From positions 1 to 64,000 of the forward strand of contig JAYTCQ010000174.1 in NCBI GenBank assembly GCA_043736395.1: 64,000 bases of DNA, read 5' to 3'. How positions within the stretch are numbered: the stretch's first letter is position 1; each line of letters begins with the position of its first letter. Under the pieces are notes generated by a model. The model made no database searches. It was given only the letters and a program-made list of their open reading frames with translations, and was not told the DNA's origin. A program made the translations under genes and the position numbers. The DNA comes from JAFDVL01 sp043736395. Lineage in GTDB: Bacteria > Acidobacteriota > Blastocatellia > RBC074. Shown here in pieces: positions 40,342-49,292 of the stretch.

Positions 40342-41859
40342 TCAGAATTCATGTGATAGCTCACCTGCCAGTTGCTGTTCATCGCGCGCGGATTCTGAAC
40401 AAATCCAACCAATCACCATCCAGGCGATAGGTGCGGCTGAATAAATCATAAAAGTCAGTCCGAAAATGCTATTCAGAATCAGCATGGAGATGATCGCTGC
40501 TGCGATGCGACGCACTGTAGCTATGTGGCTTCCCGAGGCAGCGCTTTTAAAAATCCTTACTCCAATCCATTGAATTCGCACCAGAATCCCAACAAATAAC
40601 AATGCTACTGGAAGGCTACAGCCAACCAGCAGGACAACCACAAAACTGTCTATCGGGTAAAAATCGCTGGTAATACTCGTATAGCGGGCTGCTGCTACTG
40701 TTCCTGCACTAATTCCTGCACCCAGTGGATGAGCGGGAATATATTTGGTGATAAGTACTCCCCAGATTTTGAATCGCTCATCCAGGCTACCTTCTTTCGT
40801 TGGTTGTAAAGTTCCACGCGCTGTATGCGAAAGCATAGTTCCGAATTTATCGTCTTTATCTTTTTCCCACATTTCCTGCGCTGATGGCGGCTTCGCAATC
40901 ACTAGTAGAAGTACTAATGAAAGTCCCATCATCCCGCAACGTTTGATAACTCCGGTCCAATTTTCAGCCCCTACTAAAATAAAAACTCCTACTCCGGCCA
41001 CCAGCCCGAAAATTGCTGTTCGTTGTCCTGTAATAATAAGTACCGAGCTTAACCCTAGGAAACACATGACCCAGCCCAAACGCCGTACTAACTGTTTTGC
41101 TCCGAACGCAAAACCAAACGCAATCAAAGCACCAAATTGAACATACCGCCCCCATTCTTCCGCGCTATTGAAAGTTGCTAACGAGCGTTGAATATGGCCT
41201 ACGGCAATGGATTCATAATGGTCTGTGTGATTTACCCAATACTGCTCAAAGCTGGGGAAACCAAAAACTAATTGGTAGGCTCCATGCAAAGAACAAATCA
41301 ATCCCATCACTACAATCAGGCGGAAAGCGGTGCTCAAAAAAGCTGGCTTCATCGCACGCCCGAAATAAAACCAGGCTACCGGCAACAAAATGAAGAAGGC
41401 TCCCGACATGCCAACAAACACTCCACCCTGAAATGGATTGAAGATTTGAATAAAGAAGCATGCTGCCAGAATTGAAACGGGTAGCCCTAACGGCTTCGTC
41501 ATGAAAATCTGTTCACGCCTCTTCCACAGTAGAATCGTAAAGGCCAAAACGGTTAGTAATGGCGTCACCAAATGAATGGGATCAGTAGTCGTGTATTCGA
41601 CGAAAATGAACTGCGCGCGCCGCAAAAAACCACGCATCGGCTCAAAAATCAGCATTGCCAAAAGGCCTGCTTCAAGACTGGAGAGTAATGGCAATGCCAT
41701 TAACCATAGTGCTCCGCTCAGCATCAGACTGCGTAATAAACCACCCCCACTAACAACAGCTAACGCCGTCGCGGCTGAGAGGGCAGGCAAAGGGCCCAGC
41801 CACATCAACCACGAACGGCGAAAAGCGGTTATCCTTGATTGTTCTTTGGCTCCAATCAT
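40342..41859 (-). CDS. O-antigen ligase/polymerase-like membrane protein (Wzy/WaaL family)
   Basis: A 505-aa polytopic membrane protein with roughly 10-12 hydrophobic helices. Conserved features: a long periplasmic loop in the second half containing EMWEKDKDDKFGTMLSHTAR and RFKIWGVLITKYIPAHPLGA, the Wzy_C pattern of R-x-x-x-W and H-P-x-G-x-G, and LIITGQRTAIFGLVAGVGVF. It would polymerise or ligate repeat units on the outer face of the inner membrane. There is no other polymerase in the run, so this is the likely Wzy. Spaced 18 bp from the upstream secreted protein. Confidence 0.85.
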   Translation of the reverse strand: MIGAKEQSRITAFRRSWLMWLGPLPALSAATALAVVSGGGLLRSLMLSGALWLMALPLLSSLEAGLLAMLIFEPMRGFLRRAQFIFVEYTTTDPIHLVTPLLTVLAFTILLWKRREQIFMTKPLGLPVSILAACFFIQIFNPFQGGVFVGMSGAFFILLPVAWFYFGRAMKPAFLSTAFRLIVVMGLICSLHGAYQLVFGFPSFEQYWVNHTDHYESIAVGHIQRSLATFNSAEEWGRYVQFGALIAFGFAFGAKQLVRRLGWVMCFLGLSSVLIITGQRTAIFGLVAGVGVFILVGAENWTGVIKRCGMMGLSLVLLLVIAKPPSAQEMWEKDKDDKFGTMLSHTARGTLQPTKEGSLDERFKIWGVLITKYIPAHPLGAGISAGTVAAARYTSITSDFYPIDSFVVVLLVGCSLPVALLFVGILVRIQWIGVRIFKSAASGSHIATVRRIAAAIISMLILNSIFGLTFMIYSAAPIAWMVIGWICSESARDEQQLAGELSHEF

Positions 41860-41877
41860 TACATTTTCAACTCGGCC

Positions 41878-44800
41878 TTACTGCGAATAAAGCTGGCTTC
41901 TTGGAATTACCTCCCTCGCTTGATTCGGGCTTGACCATTCAAGTTTGACCGAAGCCGTTTTATCTTTTTCTACAAACTCCAATTTAATGGTGTATTTTTG
42001 CCCACCGTTGAGCGTGACAGCACCGCGACTTTCTGTCAGATCACTTCCGCTTCGGTTGATGATTAGTTGACCATTGATCCAAAGCCGCACTGTGTCTGCC
42101 GTCGTCACATAGAAAGTTTGCGTGCCTGAAAAACGAGGCTGGACAAAACCTGTCCACCTGATGGAAAAGTGGTCTTTGTCTAAGGCTGCATCGGGTTTTT
42201 CTTTGCCCCAATCGAAATCAATGAAGGGGTCAATGCGCGTCAACTTTAATTCTTTGAATTCTTCTTTCTTGAAATATTCTCCCTTCAATCCAGTTCCCGT
42301 TCCATTAACAGGCTTGATAACATTTACTTGAACCGCGCTTGAATTCGTGACCGCGCCGCTATTGTCATAAGCTCTCGCCGTAAACGAATAGGCTCCAGCT
42401 GATCCCAGACTTACTGTATATTCATAAGGAGCGCTTTGATCCGAATTTATTAATGATCCGCCTTGATAAAATTCAACTTTACTAATCGTACCGTCTGAAT
42501 CCGATGCGTTTGCGCGCAGCGTGACAGCAGTCGGCGCAGTCACCGTTGCATTGTTGGCAGGCGCAGTCAGGGTGACTGTCGGAGGACGATTTGCTGCGGT
42601 GGTATTTACCTTCACATTATCAATCACTGCCTTACATAGGACTGTGTTATTGGCAGCTGTCACAGCAATTCCAAATAAAACCGAGGACGGCATGTTTACT
42701 GTGACCGTCTCTATTAACAGCCAGTTCGTACCATCAGCCGATTGATACGTACTAAACTGATTGCCTCGTCGCACAATGCGTTGCCAACGCTGCAAAATTT
42801 GCGCATCTCCCAAGCTCGTGATCGTAGCCTCGCCAGGATTGGCGCGTCGTAAGGAGGCTGAATGCTCGTTCGATTTATACCGAACCATGACATATCGTGA
42901 ATTCGCCGCCAGACTCTCTCGAATCATGACACCGGCTTTGGCTTCGACTGCTGTGTTTTGAATGCTGGCAACACGCGCCACAATCTGCCCATCGCCTTGC
43001 AAAGTTTGATAGACATAATTGAAGCTGTCACTCGTCCCGCCAATATCCGTCCCGGAACCTTGCAAAGTGAAACTTCCATTGGAAAAACTATCAATTCCAA
43101 CTTTTCCAACACTGCCGACATCCTTTCCTAGCCAGGGTACAGGCAATGTTGTAACGGGTGGCGGAGCGGAACTTTCAGGGATGACGTTCACCCGTTTGGT
43201 GTCGGTCAATCCGGCACTATCAGTAACGGTCAGTACGATTTCATAAAAGAAGGTCTCACCCACTGAGCCATGATCTTCAACGACAAAACTGCCGCTGGTT
43301 CCGGTTGCCGTAACGCCGGGATGAATATGTTCATTGTGATGCAACAACACTGACCATTTCATGGCACTGGCAGGCAATGTCTCGTCGGCATCCGAAGCGG
43401 TTCCCGTGAACGTTAATTGCGTCCCGGTTTTGATGCGGGCATTGTTGGCGGGTGCGGTGATCGTGGCAACCGGCAGCCGCCCGCCAACCACTACGTCAAT
43501 CGTGCTGATACCGGTAAGTCCTTGCGAGTTCGTAACAGTTAACTTCACAGAAAAAGTCTTAACGCCTGTCCCGCTGTAGGTATGTGTTGGGTTGGCAGTA
43601 GTCGAATTGGAACCATCGCCAAAATCCCATAGATAGGTTAAAGCGCTGCCATTGGGATCACTTGACCCAAGACTTGAAAACGCAACGGTGTAAGGAGCAG
43701 ACGGTGAAGGGCGCGAGGCCGTCGCATTCGCCGCTGGAGCTGAACCGCTGAAGCGAATACGTTTGATTTCGCCTGTTGCGATCGACAGATAATACAAAGA
43801 ACCATCTGGTCCTTGCTCGATATGCACAGGCGAATCCACACCTGTCGCAAGCGATTCCACGCTCGTAATATTATTGTTCGCATCAAACACAGCACGGCGA
43901 ATGAAGCCTTGTACAAAATCACCAAAGAATAAATTATTGCGAAACTTGGTGGGATATTTTGTGCCCGTATAAAATGGCCCCATCACGATGGATGACCCGC
44001 CATTCCAGGGATAACTATAGAGCGGCGGCGTCACGGAACTGGCCGGGATTTGGGCGCAACGTTGCGGAAATGCATTTTGGAAAGTGAATTGAGGATTCGG
44101 CCCTTCATAGCATGGCCAGCCAAAATTCGCGCCACGCCCGCGATTGATTTCTTCAAATTTTGCCGCCCCGACATCACCGATGTAGACTTCACTGGTTCCG
44201 GGTTTGTTCGTGAAACGAAAGGGGCTGCGCAGTCCGTAGGCATAGACTTTCGACCGTACTGAGTTCGGATTGCCATCGTAAAATGGATTGTCACTCGGCG
44301 CAGTGCCATCGGGATTGATCCGCAGAATTTTGCCGTTGTAGTAATTTAAATCCTGAGAACGAAACGATTGTTCTGTCGCCGCGCTGAACGATGCGCCATC
44401 GCCCATTCCCACGTAAATTTTTCCATCCAACCCGAAGCGTACGGTGCCAACCGTATGAGCACCGGAGTCTGATCCCATACAATCAGAACCAACCGGAGAA
44501 TTGCTGCAAGGCGGCGTACTGATCTTACCCATTAAAATAACTTCGCTATTCGCCTGTGCAAGATCAGGATTATTAAGATCAGCTTTCACACGTGTGAGCC
44601 GGGCGGTCTTAGCGCCAACACCAGGAGTTGCTCCGTCTTCGAAGGTATACAACAAATAAACAAATCCGTTCGTCGCAAAATTCGGATCAAGTGCCAACCC
44701 AATCAGACCGCTGTCAACGCCCGAATAAACGCGCGCGCGAATGTCAAGAAAGGGAGTTGTTAACAACACACCATTTTTGACAATGCGAACGACTCCTGGC

Positions 44801-44991
44801 TTTTCCCATAAAAAGATTCTGCCGTCCGGTGCAAATGCAAAGCCGACGGTATTGAAGCGTGTTACCTGAGCAACGGTTTCCGTCGAAAACCCTGCATCCG
44901 TAAACGTCTGGGCGTAAATTCGCTCCCCCATGAAAACAAGCAACATTACCGCCACGCACAATGCAGTGGCTGGGGCTTTTCGTAGCTTCAT
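41878..44991 (-). CDS. Large secreted PQQ-type sugar dehydrogenase with PKD, Ig-like and PA14 domains
   Basis: A 1037-aa exported protein; signal segment ending MGERIYAQ. Residues ~30-425 form a six-bladed glucose/sorbosone-dehydrogenase-type propeller (VGFAFAPDGRIFLWEKPGVV, LIGLALDPNFATNGFVYLLY, VRFGLDGKIYVGMGDGAS, YAYGLRSPFRF). A PKD domain (~430-520: YLWDFGDGSNSTTANPTHTY) and Ig-like segments follow; ~640-800 resembles a DUF1349/LamG-like sheet (AGVMIRESLAANSRYVMVRY). A Big_9-type segment (~815-905) and a PA14 domain (~910-1037: LKGEYFKKEEFKELKL, WTGFVQPRFSGTQTFYVTTA, ADTVRLWINGQLI) complete it. PA14 and PKD bind carbohydrates, so it may act on or bind the exported polysaccharide. GGAGAAA is directly before the ATG. 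Confidence 0.88.
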   Translation of the reverse strand: MKLRKAPATALCVAVMLLVFMGERIYAQTFTDAGFSTETVAQVTRFNTVGFAFAPDGRIFLWEKPGVVRIVKNGVLLTTPFLDIRARVYSGVDSGLIGLALDPNFATNGFVYLLYTFEDGATPGVGAKTARLTRVKADLNNPDLAQANSEVILMGKISTPPCSNSPVGSDCMGSDSGAHTVGTVRFGLDGKIYVGMGDGASFSAATEQSFRSQDLNYYNGKILRINPDGTAPSDNPFYDGNPNSVRSKVYAYGLRSPFRFTNKPGTSEVYIGDVGAAKFEEINRGRGANFGWPCYEGPNPQFTFQNAFPQRCAQIPASSVTPPLYSYPWNGGSSIVMGPFYTGTKYPTKFRNNLFFGDFVQGFIRRAVFDANNNITSVESLATGVDSPVHIEQGPDGSLYYLSIATGEIKRIRFSGSAPAANATASRPSPSAPYTVAFSSLGSSDPNGSALTYLWDFGDGSNSTTANPTHTYSGTGVKTFSVKLTVTNSQGLTGISTIDVVVGGRLPVATITAPANNARIKTGTQLTFTGTASDADETLPASAMKWSVLLHHNEHIHPGVTATGTSGSFVVEDHGSVGETFFYEIVLTVTDSAGLTDTKRVNVIPESSAPPPVTTLPVPWLGKDVGSVGKVGIDSFSNGSFTLQGSGTDIGGTSDSFNYVYQTLQGDGQIVARVASIQNTAVEAKAGVMIRESLAANSRYVMVRYKSNEHSASLRRANPGEATITSLGDAQILQRWQRIVRRGNQFSTYQSADGTNWLLIETVTVNMPSSVLFGIAVTAANNTVLCKAVIDNVKVNTTAANRPPTVTLTAPANNATVTAPTAVTLRANASDSDGTISKVEFYQGGSLINSDQSAPYEYTVSLGSAGAYSFTARAYDNSGAVTNSSAVQVNVIKPVNGTGTGLKGEYFKKEEFKELKLTRIDPFIDFDWGKEKPDAALDKDHFSIRWTGFVQPRFSGTQTFYVTTADTVRLWINGQLIINRSGSDLTESRGAVTLNGGQKYTIKLEFVEKDKTASVKLEWSSPNQAREVIPRSQLYSQ

Positions 44992-45122
44992 TTTTTCTCC
45001 TGTGTGTGAGTGCAGTATTTGTTGAGCGACCTGCCAGATCGCTTCTATATTTTTTCTAACTAAAATTGAAAGTTAGAATTTGTCATCCGCTTCTGCACTT
45101 TTCGCGGACAATCAAAAACTTT

Positions 45123-46556
45123 TTAAGTAGCACCTCTTCCCGTCAAAACAGCAGGAATCGTGCGAAGTAAAATCCGAAAATCGAGTCCCAGCGACCAACG
45201 ATCAATATATTCAAGATCAAGCAGCATCCATTCCTTAAAACTTAAATTGCTGCGACCGGAAACCTGCCATAAACACGTAATTCCCGGCTTGACACTGAAG
45301 CGTCTTTTTTGCCACGCAGCATTCAGTCCAAGCGCATCGCGCATCGAAAGCGGACGCGGCCCGACTAAGCTCATGTCTCCCAGCACGACATTAATGAGCT
45401 GTGGTAATTCGTCTAAACTGGTTTTTCTGAGCCAGCGCCCTAAAGTTGTAATTCGGGGGTCGTACTTGATCTTGAAAATCGGGCCTTCTTTTTCATTGAG
45501 GTGCTCAATCTCCTGCATCCGCGCTTCTGCGTCTACCACCATTGTGCGGAATTTGAAGAGTTGAAAACGACGCTTGTTATATCCCATCCGTTCTTGAATA
45601 AAGAAGACCGGCCCCTTCGAATCCAATTTGATGGCAATCGCAATCAGCGCAAATAATGGAGCGCATGGAATCAATAAAAATAGTGCTGCCAGCAGGTCAA
45701 AGATTCGTTTGGCTTCCGTTCTCCATCCCAGCGCCGGAGTGGAATGTAAGGAGATAAAATTCATTCCCTGCAACCGCGCCGGACGCGAAAAAGCGAGTTG
45801 CTGCGGAAATAAATCTGACAGCAAATGTGTCGTGATTCCCTGCTCTTCCAGTTGCAGAATAGCGTCTTCGATTTGGGCATATTGAGATTTTATGGGGAGC
45901 GCGAGGACGACTTCATCTACGACTTCGGTGGCAATGATTCCGGTCAAATCTTCAAGCTTGCCAATTCTGCGGAGTTCTGGAAGTGACGTATTGATTTCAT
46001 GATCATCTAAATATCCAAGGACGCGATAACCAAGATCAGGACGCTTCATCAGGCGCTCGACAAATTGCTGTCCGCGTGGGCCGCCTCCGATCAATAATAA
46101 ATTTTTGGTGTTATGCCCGCGCCGCCGAAACGAGCGAAAAACGTATTGCTGAATCAGCCTGAAGGCGCAAATGAACACAAAACCAACGAGCGCGAACATC
46201 CCCGTAACAATCACGGTAACTGTCGGCCAATTACCAACCTGTGCCACGATCAGCAAAGCCGTGGCGCACCAGAAAACCGACAAGGCAATTTCCATGACTT
46301 CTTCGGCTAAAAGATGCAATCGAGTTAATAAATATAGCCCACGGATATTGAACGCCTGATGCCAGATCAATAACAAAAGTCCGATCAGGATAGCGTTGGT
46401 GACTTTGACACGATCCGTCACGAAGGTGATACCGTAATCAACGTAATCCTGGTTGGAGTAATTTAAGGCGATGGTTAGGCCGAGTGCTGTGACTAACAAC
46501 ACCAAATCCATAAGCTGAAGGTACAGCAAATAAAGCTTTCGATACGGGGCGGGCAT
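45123..46556 (-). CDS. Undecaprenyl-phosphate sugar phosphotransferase (polyprenyl glycosylphosphotransferase)
   Basis: A 477-aa initiating enzyme. Four or five N-terminal membrane helices (LYLLYLQLMDLVLLVTALGL and following) precede a CoA-binding-like middle domain (NLLLIGGGPRGQQFVERLMK). The C-terminal catalytic domain includes KRIFDLLAALFLLIPCAPLF, QERMGYNKRRFQLFKFRTMV, DELPQLINVVLGDMSLVGPR and GITCLWQVSGRSNLSFKEW, diagnostic of WcaJ/ExoY-type transferases. It places the first sugar-phosphate on undecaprenyl phosphate and so starts the repeat unit. It is preceded by an inverted repeat of heptamers (46583-46668) that separates it from the Wzz-like genes. Confidence 0.92.
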   Translation of the reverse strand: MPAPYRKLYLLYLQLMDLVLLVTALGLTIALNYSNQDYVDYGITFVTDRVKVTNAILIGLLLLIWHQAFNIRGLYLLTRLHLLAEEVMEIALSVFWCATALLIVAQVGNWPTVTVIVTGMFALVGFVFICAFRLIQQYVFRSFRRRGHNTKNLLLIGGGPRGQQFVERLMKRPDLGYRVLGYLDDHEINTSLPELRRIGKLEDLTGIIATEVVDEVVLALPIKSQYAQIEDAILQLEEQGITTHLLSDLFPQQLAFSRPARLQGMNFISLHSTPALGWRTEAKRIFDLLAALFLLIPCAPLFALIAIAIKLDSKGPVFFIQERMGYNKRRFQLFKFRTMVVDAEARMQEIEHLNEKEGPIFKIKYDPRITTLGRWLRKTSLDELPQLINVVLGDMSLVGPRPLSMRDALGLNAAWQKRRFSVKPGITCLWQVSGRSNLSFKEWMLLDLEYIDRWSLGLDFRILLRTIPAVLTGRGAT

Positions 46557-46582
46557 AATTTTTTCCAGTAGTATTGGGTGGT

Positions 46583-46668
46583 CGGTGGTTGGTGGTCAGT
46601 AGTCGGTAGAAGGCAGTTGTTTCAAGAACTCTGCCAACCGAACACCGACCACTGATCACCGACCACCG
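46583..46668. repeat. Inverted repeat made of degenerate GGT-rich heptamers
   Basis: Left arm 46583-46607 and right arm 46644-46668 match as reverse complements over 25 bp with three mismatches. Units read like CGGTGGTTGGTGGTCAGTAG. It fills most of the 126-bp gap between the co-polymerase and the sugar transferase, so a hairpin could affect expression balance. The repeat style is the same as in the synthetase linkers. Confidence 0.7.
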
Positions 46669-46682
46669 CTTTAGCTCAGACT

Positions 46683-48197
46683 TTAATTACTAACCCGGGT
46701 AACCAGTCTTGAGACCTTATTTATTGAAACAATCGGCTGGTTTACACGAGCCGTGGGTTGAAAATATTCGACCGTAAAGGCTGTTACCAGTCCAAGAATC
46801 AATCCGCCAATTAATCCCAGAATCAAATTGAGCGGAACATTTGGACTCGTTGCTTTAAAGGGAACACTCGCTGGTTCTGCGACCCTCACGTTGATAATTC
46901 CTTCTTTATCGAGGGCGGCGGAAACTCGGCTTTCTTCCCCTTTTTTGGAGTACAACTGATAGGACTGATCTGCCAACTCCCGTTCGCGATCCAGACGCCG
47001 CTGGGCATATCCCTGCACTCCTAATTCACGCACCTTGACCTTCGCCTGAGCCACGGTCCCGATCAGCGCTTTTTCTTTCTCTCGCAGTGACGCCAACGCG
47101 CTACGCTCGGTTGTTAAGGTGTCATTCAAACGCTGACGCAACGGATTCAGGGCAGAAGTTGTTGTTGACTCAGCGGGGGCTTTCTCTACTGCTTCGATCA
47201 TCCGACGGGCTTTTTCGATGTCTTTTTCGAGATCAAGAATTAACCGATGCTGGGGCTTATATTTTCCCAGCAGCTCTGAACGTCGCAGTTCTAAAGTGAA
47301 CAATTGCGCCCGAATGGCATCAGGAGCTGTTCGATGTGAAATGCGTTCTTCACTCTTCAAGCGTTCAGGTTCATTCGCCAATTGTTGTTCTAAAGATGAA
47401 ATGCGGGCTTCGCTTTCAACGATTCCAGTGCGCGTGCTTTCCAGAGCGACTTCGAATTCGTTGAGCTGGCGCATCTGTGTCTCGATTTGCTGATTGAGTA
47501 ACTGTGGATTTGGTAGCGGACTGATTCGTTTTAATTCGGCTTCTTTTTCGTTCAGCGCAGCACGCATCGTTTCCGCTTGCTCCACAAAGAAATTTGTAGC
47601 TCCGATATTTTCACGCAGTTTAATATGGCGTTCCTGATACAAATCACACAGGGTGTTCACAACTAATGCCGCCTGTTCACGGTTGTTAGCCTTGTAAGTA
47701 ATTTTGATGAGATTTGATTTCTTCCCTGGCTCAATCGTTAAATTTTCCTGAAGCTTCGCAAGTGCTAAAGAACTGGCTGTCAGCTTTTCATCCGCCGGGT
47801 CTTTATCGAAGGCAGCGAAGACTGTGCTGCTGCTTTTAGATCCGAAACCTTTATCCAGATGTAGTCGCTTCACAACTTCTGCTTGTAGTGACGGGCTATT
47901 AATAATTTCAACTTCAGAATTCACATCTTCTTCGGTCATTCGCGTATCAGGATGCCCTGTCGCAATAATTTGCTCCGGTGTCACAGGCGCATCAAAACGT
48001 TCTTTCATCACCAAAATAGAAGCTGAAGAACTGTAGATAGGTTTCGTGAACCACGTACCAACCGCAGTTAAGGTAAAAGTCAAAATTGCAGCCCCCAGAA
48101 TCAACCATTTGCGTGCCCAGAGAATATTTCTAAGGTCACGCAAAAGATTTTCTGAATCTAACCAACTGTCTGGTTGTTTTCCTAAATGAATACTCAT
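46683..48197 (-). CDS. Polysaccharide co-polymerase, GumC/Wzc-type without kinase domain
   Basis: A 504-aa Wzz-like membrane protein. A first transmembrane helix at ~30-50 (WLILGAAILTFTLTAVGTWF), then a large periplasmic region with the Wzz alpha/beta base (YSSSASILVMKERFDAPVTP) and long coiled coils (~220-420), and a second helix at ~455-480 (NLILGLIGGLILGLVTAFTV) preceded by the Pro-rich VAEPASVPFKATSP. It sets chain length. The cytosolic tail is only ~25 residues, so no BY-kinase is fused; the adjacent degenerate kinase-like gene, overlapping by 4 bp, would be its expected partner. Confidence 0.88.
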   Translation of the reverse strand: MSIHLGKQPDSWLDSENLLRDLRNILWARKWLILGAAILTFTLTAVGTWFTKPIYSSSASILVMKERFDAPVTPEQIIATGHPDTRMTEEDVNSEVEIINSPSLQAEVVKRLHLDKGFGSKSSSTVFAAFDKDPADEKLTASSLALAKLQENLTIEPGKKSNLIKITYKANNREQAALVVNTLCDLYQERHIKLRENIGATNFFVEQAETMRAALNEKEAELKRISPLPNPQLLNQQIETQMRQLNEFEVALESTRTGIVESEARISSLEQQLANEPERLKSEERISHRTAPDAIRAQLFTLELRRSELLGKYKPQHRLILDLEKDIEKARRMIEAVEKAPAESTTTSALNPLRQRLNDTLTTERSALASLREKEKALIGTVAQAKVKVRELGVQGYAQRRLDRERELADQSYQLYSKKGEESRVSAALDKEGIINVRVAEPASVPFKATSPNVPLNLILGLIGGLILGLVTAFTVEYFQPTARVNQPIVSINKVSRLVTRVSN

Positions 48198-49222
48198 GTA
48201 ATAACCGCTATGAAATTCATCAATCCACGCATCCGCGATTTGACTACAGAAAGAGGTGAAGGAGTAGAACGCGCTTTATTGAGCGTGACGCCCAGCACAT
48301 TTGCCTGAGCGCTCCGCAATCTCTGCTGTGCTTCGCCCAGGCTGGCAAACGAAGTAACATTTTCAGTCGCCACGAGAATAACGCCGTCCACCGCGCCCGC
48401 TAATAAGGCTACTTCTGGATGACTGCTGACAGCCGGAGCATAAATCACCACCAAATCAAACATTTTCTCAAGCTCGCTTAATACCACTGACGGAGTCCAG
48501 TTTTTCAACCAATCGTCAAGCTTGACTGCGCCCAGCGAAGAGGCAATCTCGTAAAGATTTTGTGTTCTTGTTCGTTTGATTCGAAACGAATAATCATCTG
48601 ATAAAACTTTATTTCGGTGTGTTAATGCGCTGGTTTCCGCGACTTCGAGATATGCAATTTTTAATCGCTTATATTCCGAAATTAATTGGCTCAGATCAGC
48701 CGCTATTGGTTGGGCGCTGACTTCTGGCGCGGCTCCACAAATTAAAACTGAACGAAGCTTTCTTTGCTCTGCTTCAACCATGATGGTCGCCCGCAATTTC
48801 AACAATTGTTCGCGTGCCTCCGGCGACAAAGGCGATGGCTCTGGAGCATCAGCCTGACGAGGAACCGCCAGTTCATTGAATATCCGGCTGGCGGCTGAAG
48901 CTGCATTTTGGCTGGTGCTTTTCACTTGTGAAACTTGTTTCGGAAGAGTTGAATAATTAGCCCGGGTAGGCGATCTTTTCACAGTCTGTGAAACAATCGA
49001 AGTCGGTATGATTTGGCGCGCTTCAGGTTTCAAATTTCCTAAAACCTCAACTAACTCGTCAATTTCCGAAACGGGAAAAGTCTGCTGCCGCCGCACAGGA
49101 AGTACCTTGTTCCACTCCTGCGGTGAAACAGTAATCACTTCCCAATCTCCGGTCACAAAACCATTTTTACGCGCTGATTGTGCGACGTTCCGGTGTGATG
49201 TATTGGTTGTCACTTGCCACAT
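48194..49222 (-). CDS. Degenerate BY-kinase/CpsD-like ATPase partner
   Basis: A protein of about 342 aa whose C-terminal ~210 residues follow the BY-kinase fold (EQLLKLRATIMVEAEQRKLR, SVLICGAAPEVSAQPIAADL, LEKMFDLVVIYAPAVSSHPE, VDGVILVATENVTSFASLGE, ANVLGVTLNKARSTP). The Walker A loop has no G-K-S/T (ICGAAPEVSAQPI), the A' segment (IAYLEVAETS) lacks the Asp, and no tyrosine cluster ends the protein. It is therefore probably a catalytically inactive scaffold for the co-polymerase; that is inference. The first ~150 residues are a low-conservation linker. The ATG at 49222 is preferred over an upstream TTG. Overlaps the following gene as ATGA. Confidence 0.75.
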   Translation of the reverse strand: MWQVTTNTSHRNVAQSARKNGFVTGDWEVITVSPQEWNKVLPVRRQQTFPVSEIDELVEVLGNLKPEARQIIPTSIVSQTVKRSPTRANYSTLPKQVSQVKSTSQNAASAASRIFNELAVPRQADAPEPSPLSPEAREQLLKLRATIMVEAEQRKLRSVLICGAAPEVSAQPIAADLSQLISEYKRLKIAYLEVAETSALTHRNKVLSDDYSFRIKRTRTQNLYEIASSLGAVKLDDWLKNWTPSVVLSELEKMFDLVVIYAPAVSSHPEVALLAGAVDGVILVATENVTSFASLGEAQQRLRSAQANVLGVTLNKARSTPSPLSVVKSRMRGLMNFIAVIT

Positions 49223-49292
49223 ATTTTTTCTCTTTTCCGGTGCAAAAAACGAATGCAAATTTGTTGAATGTCGGACGATTTTTCTAAATCAC

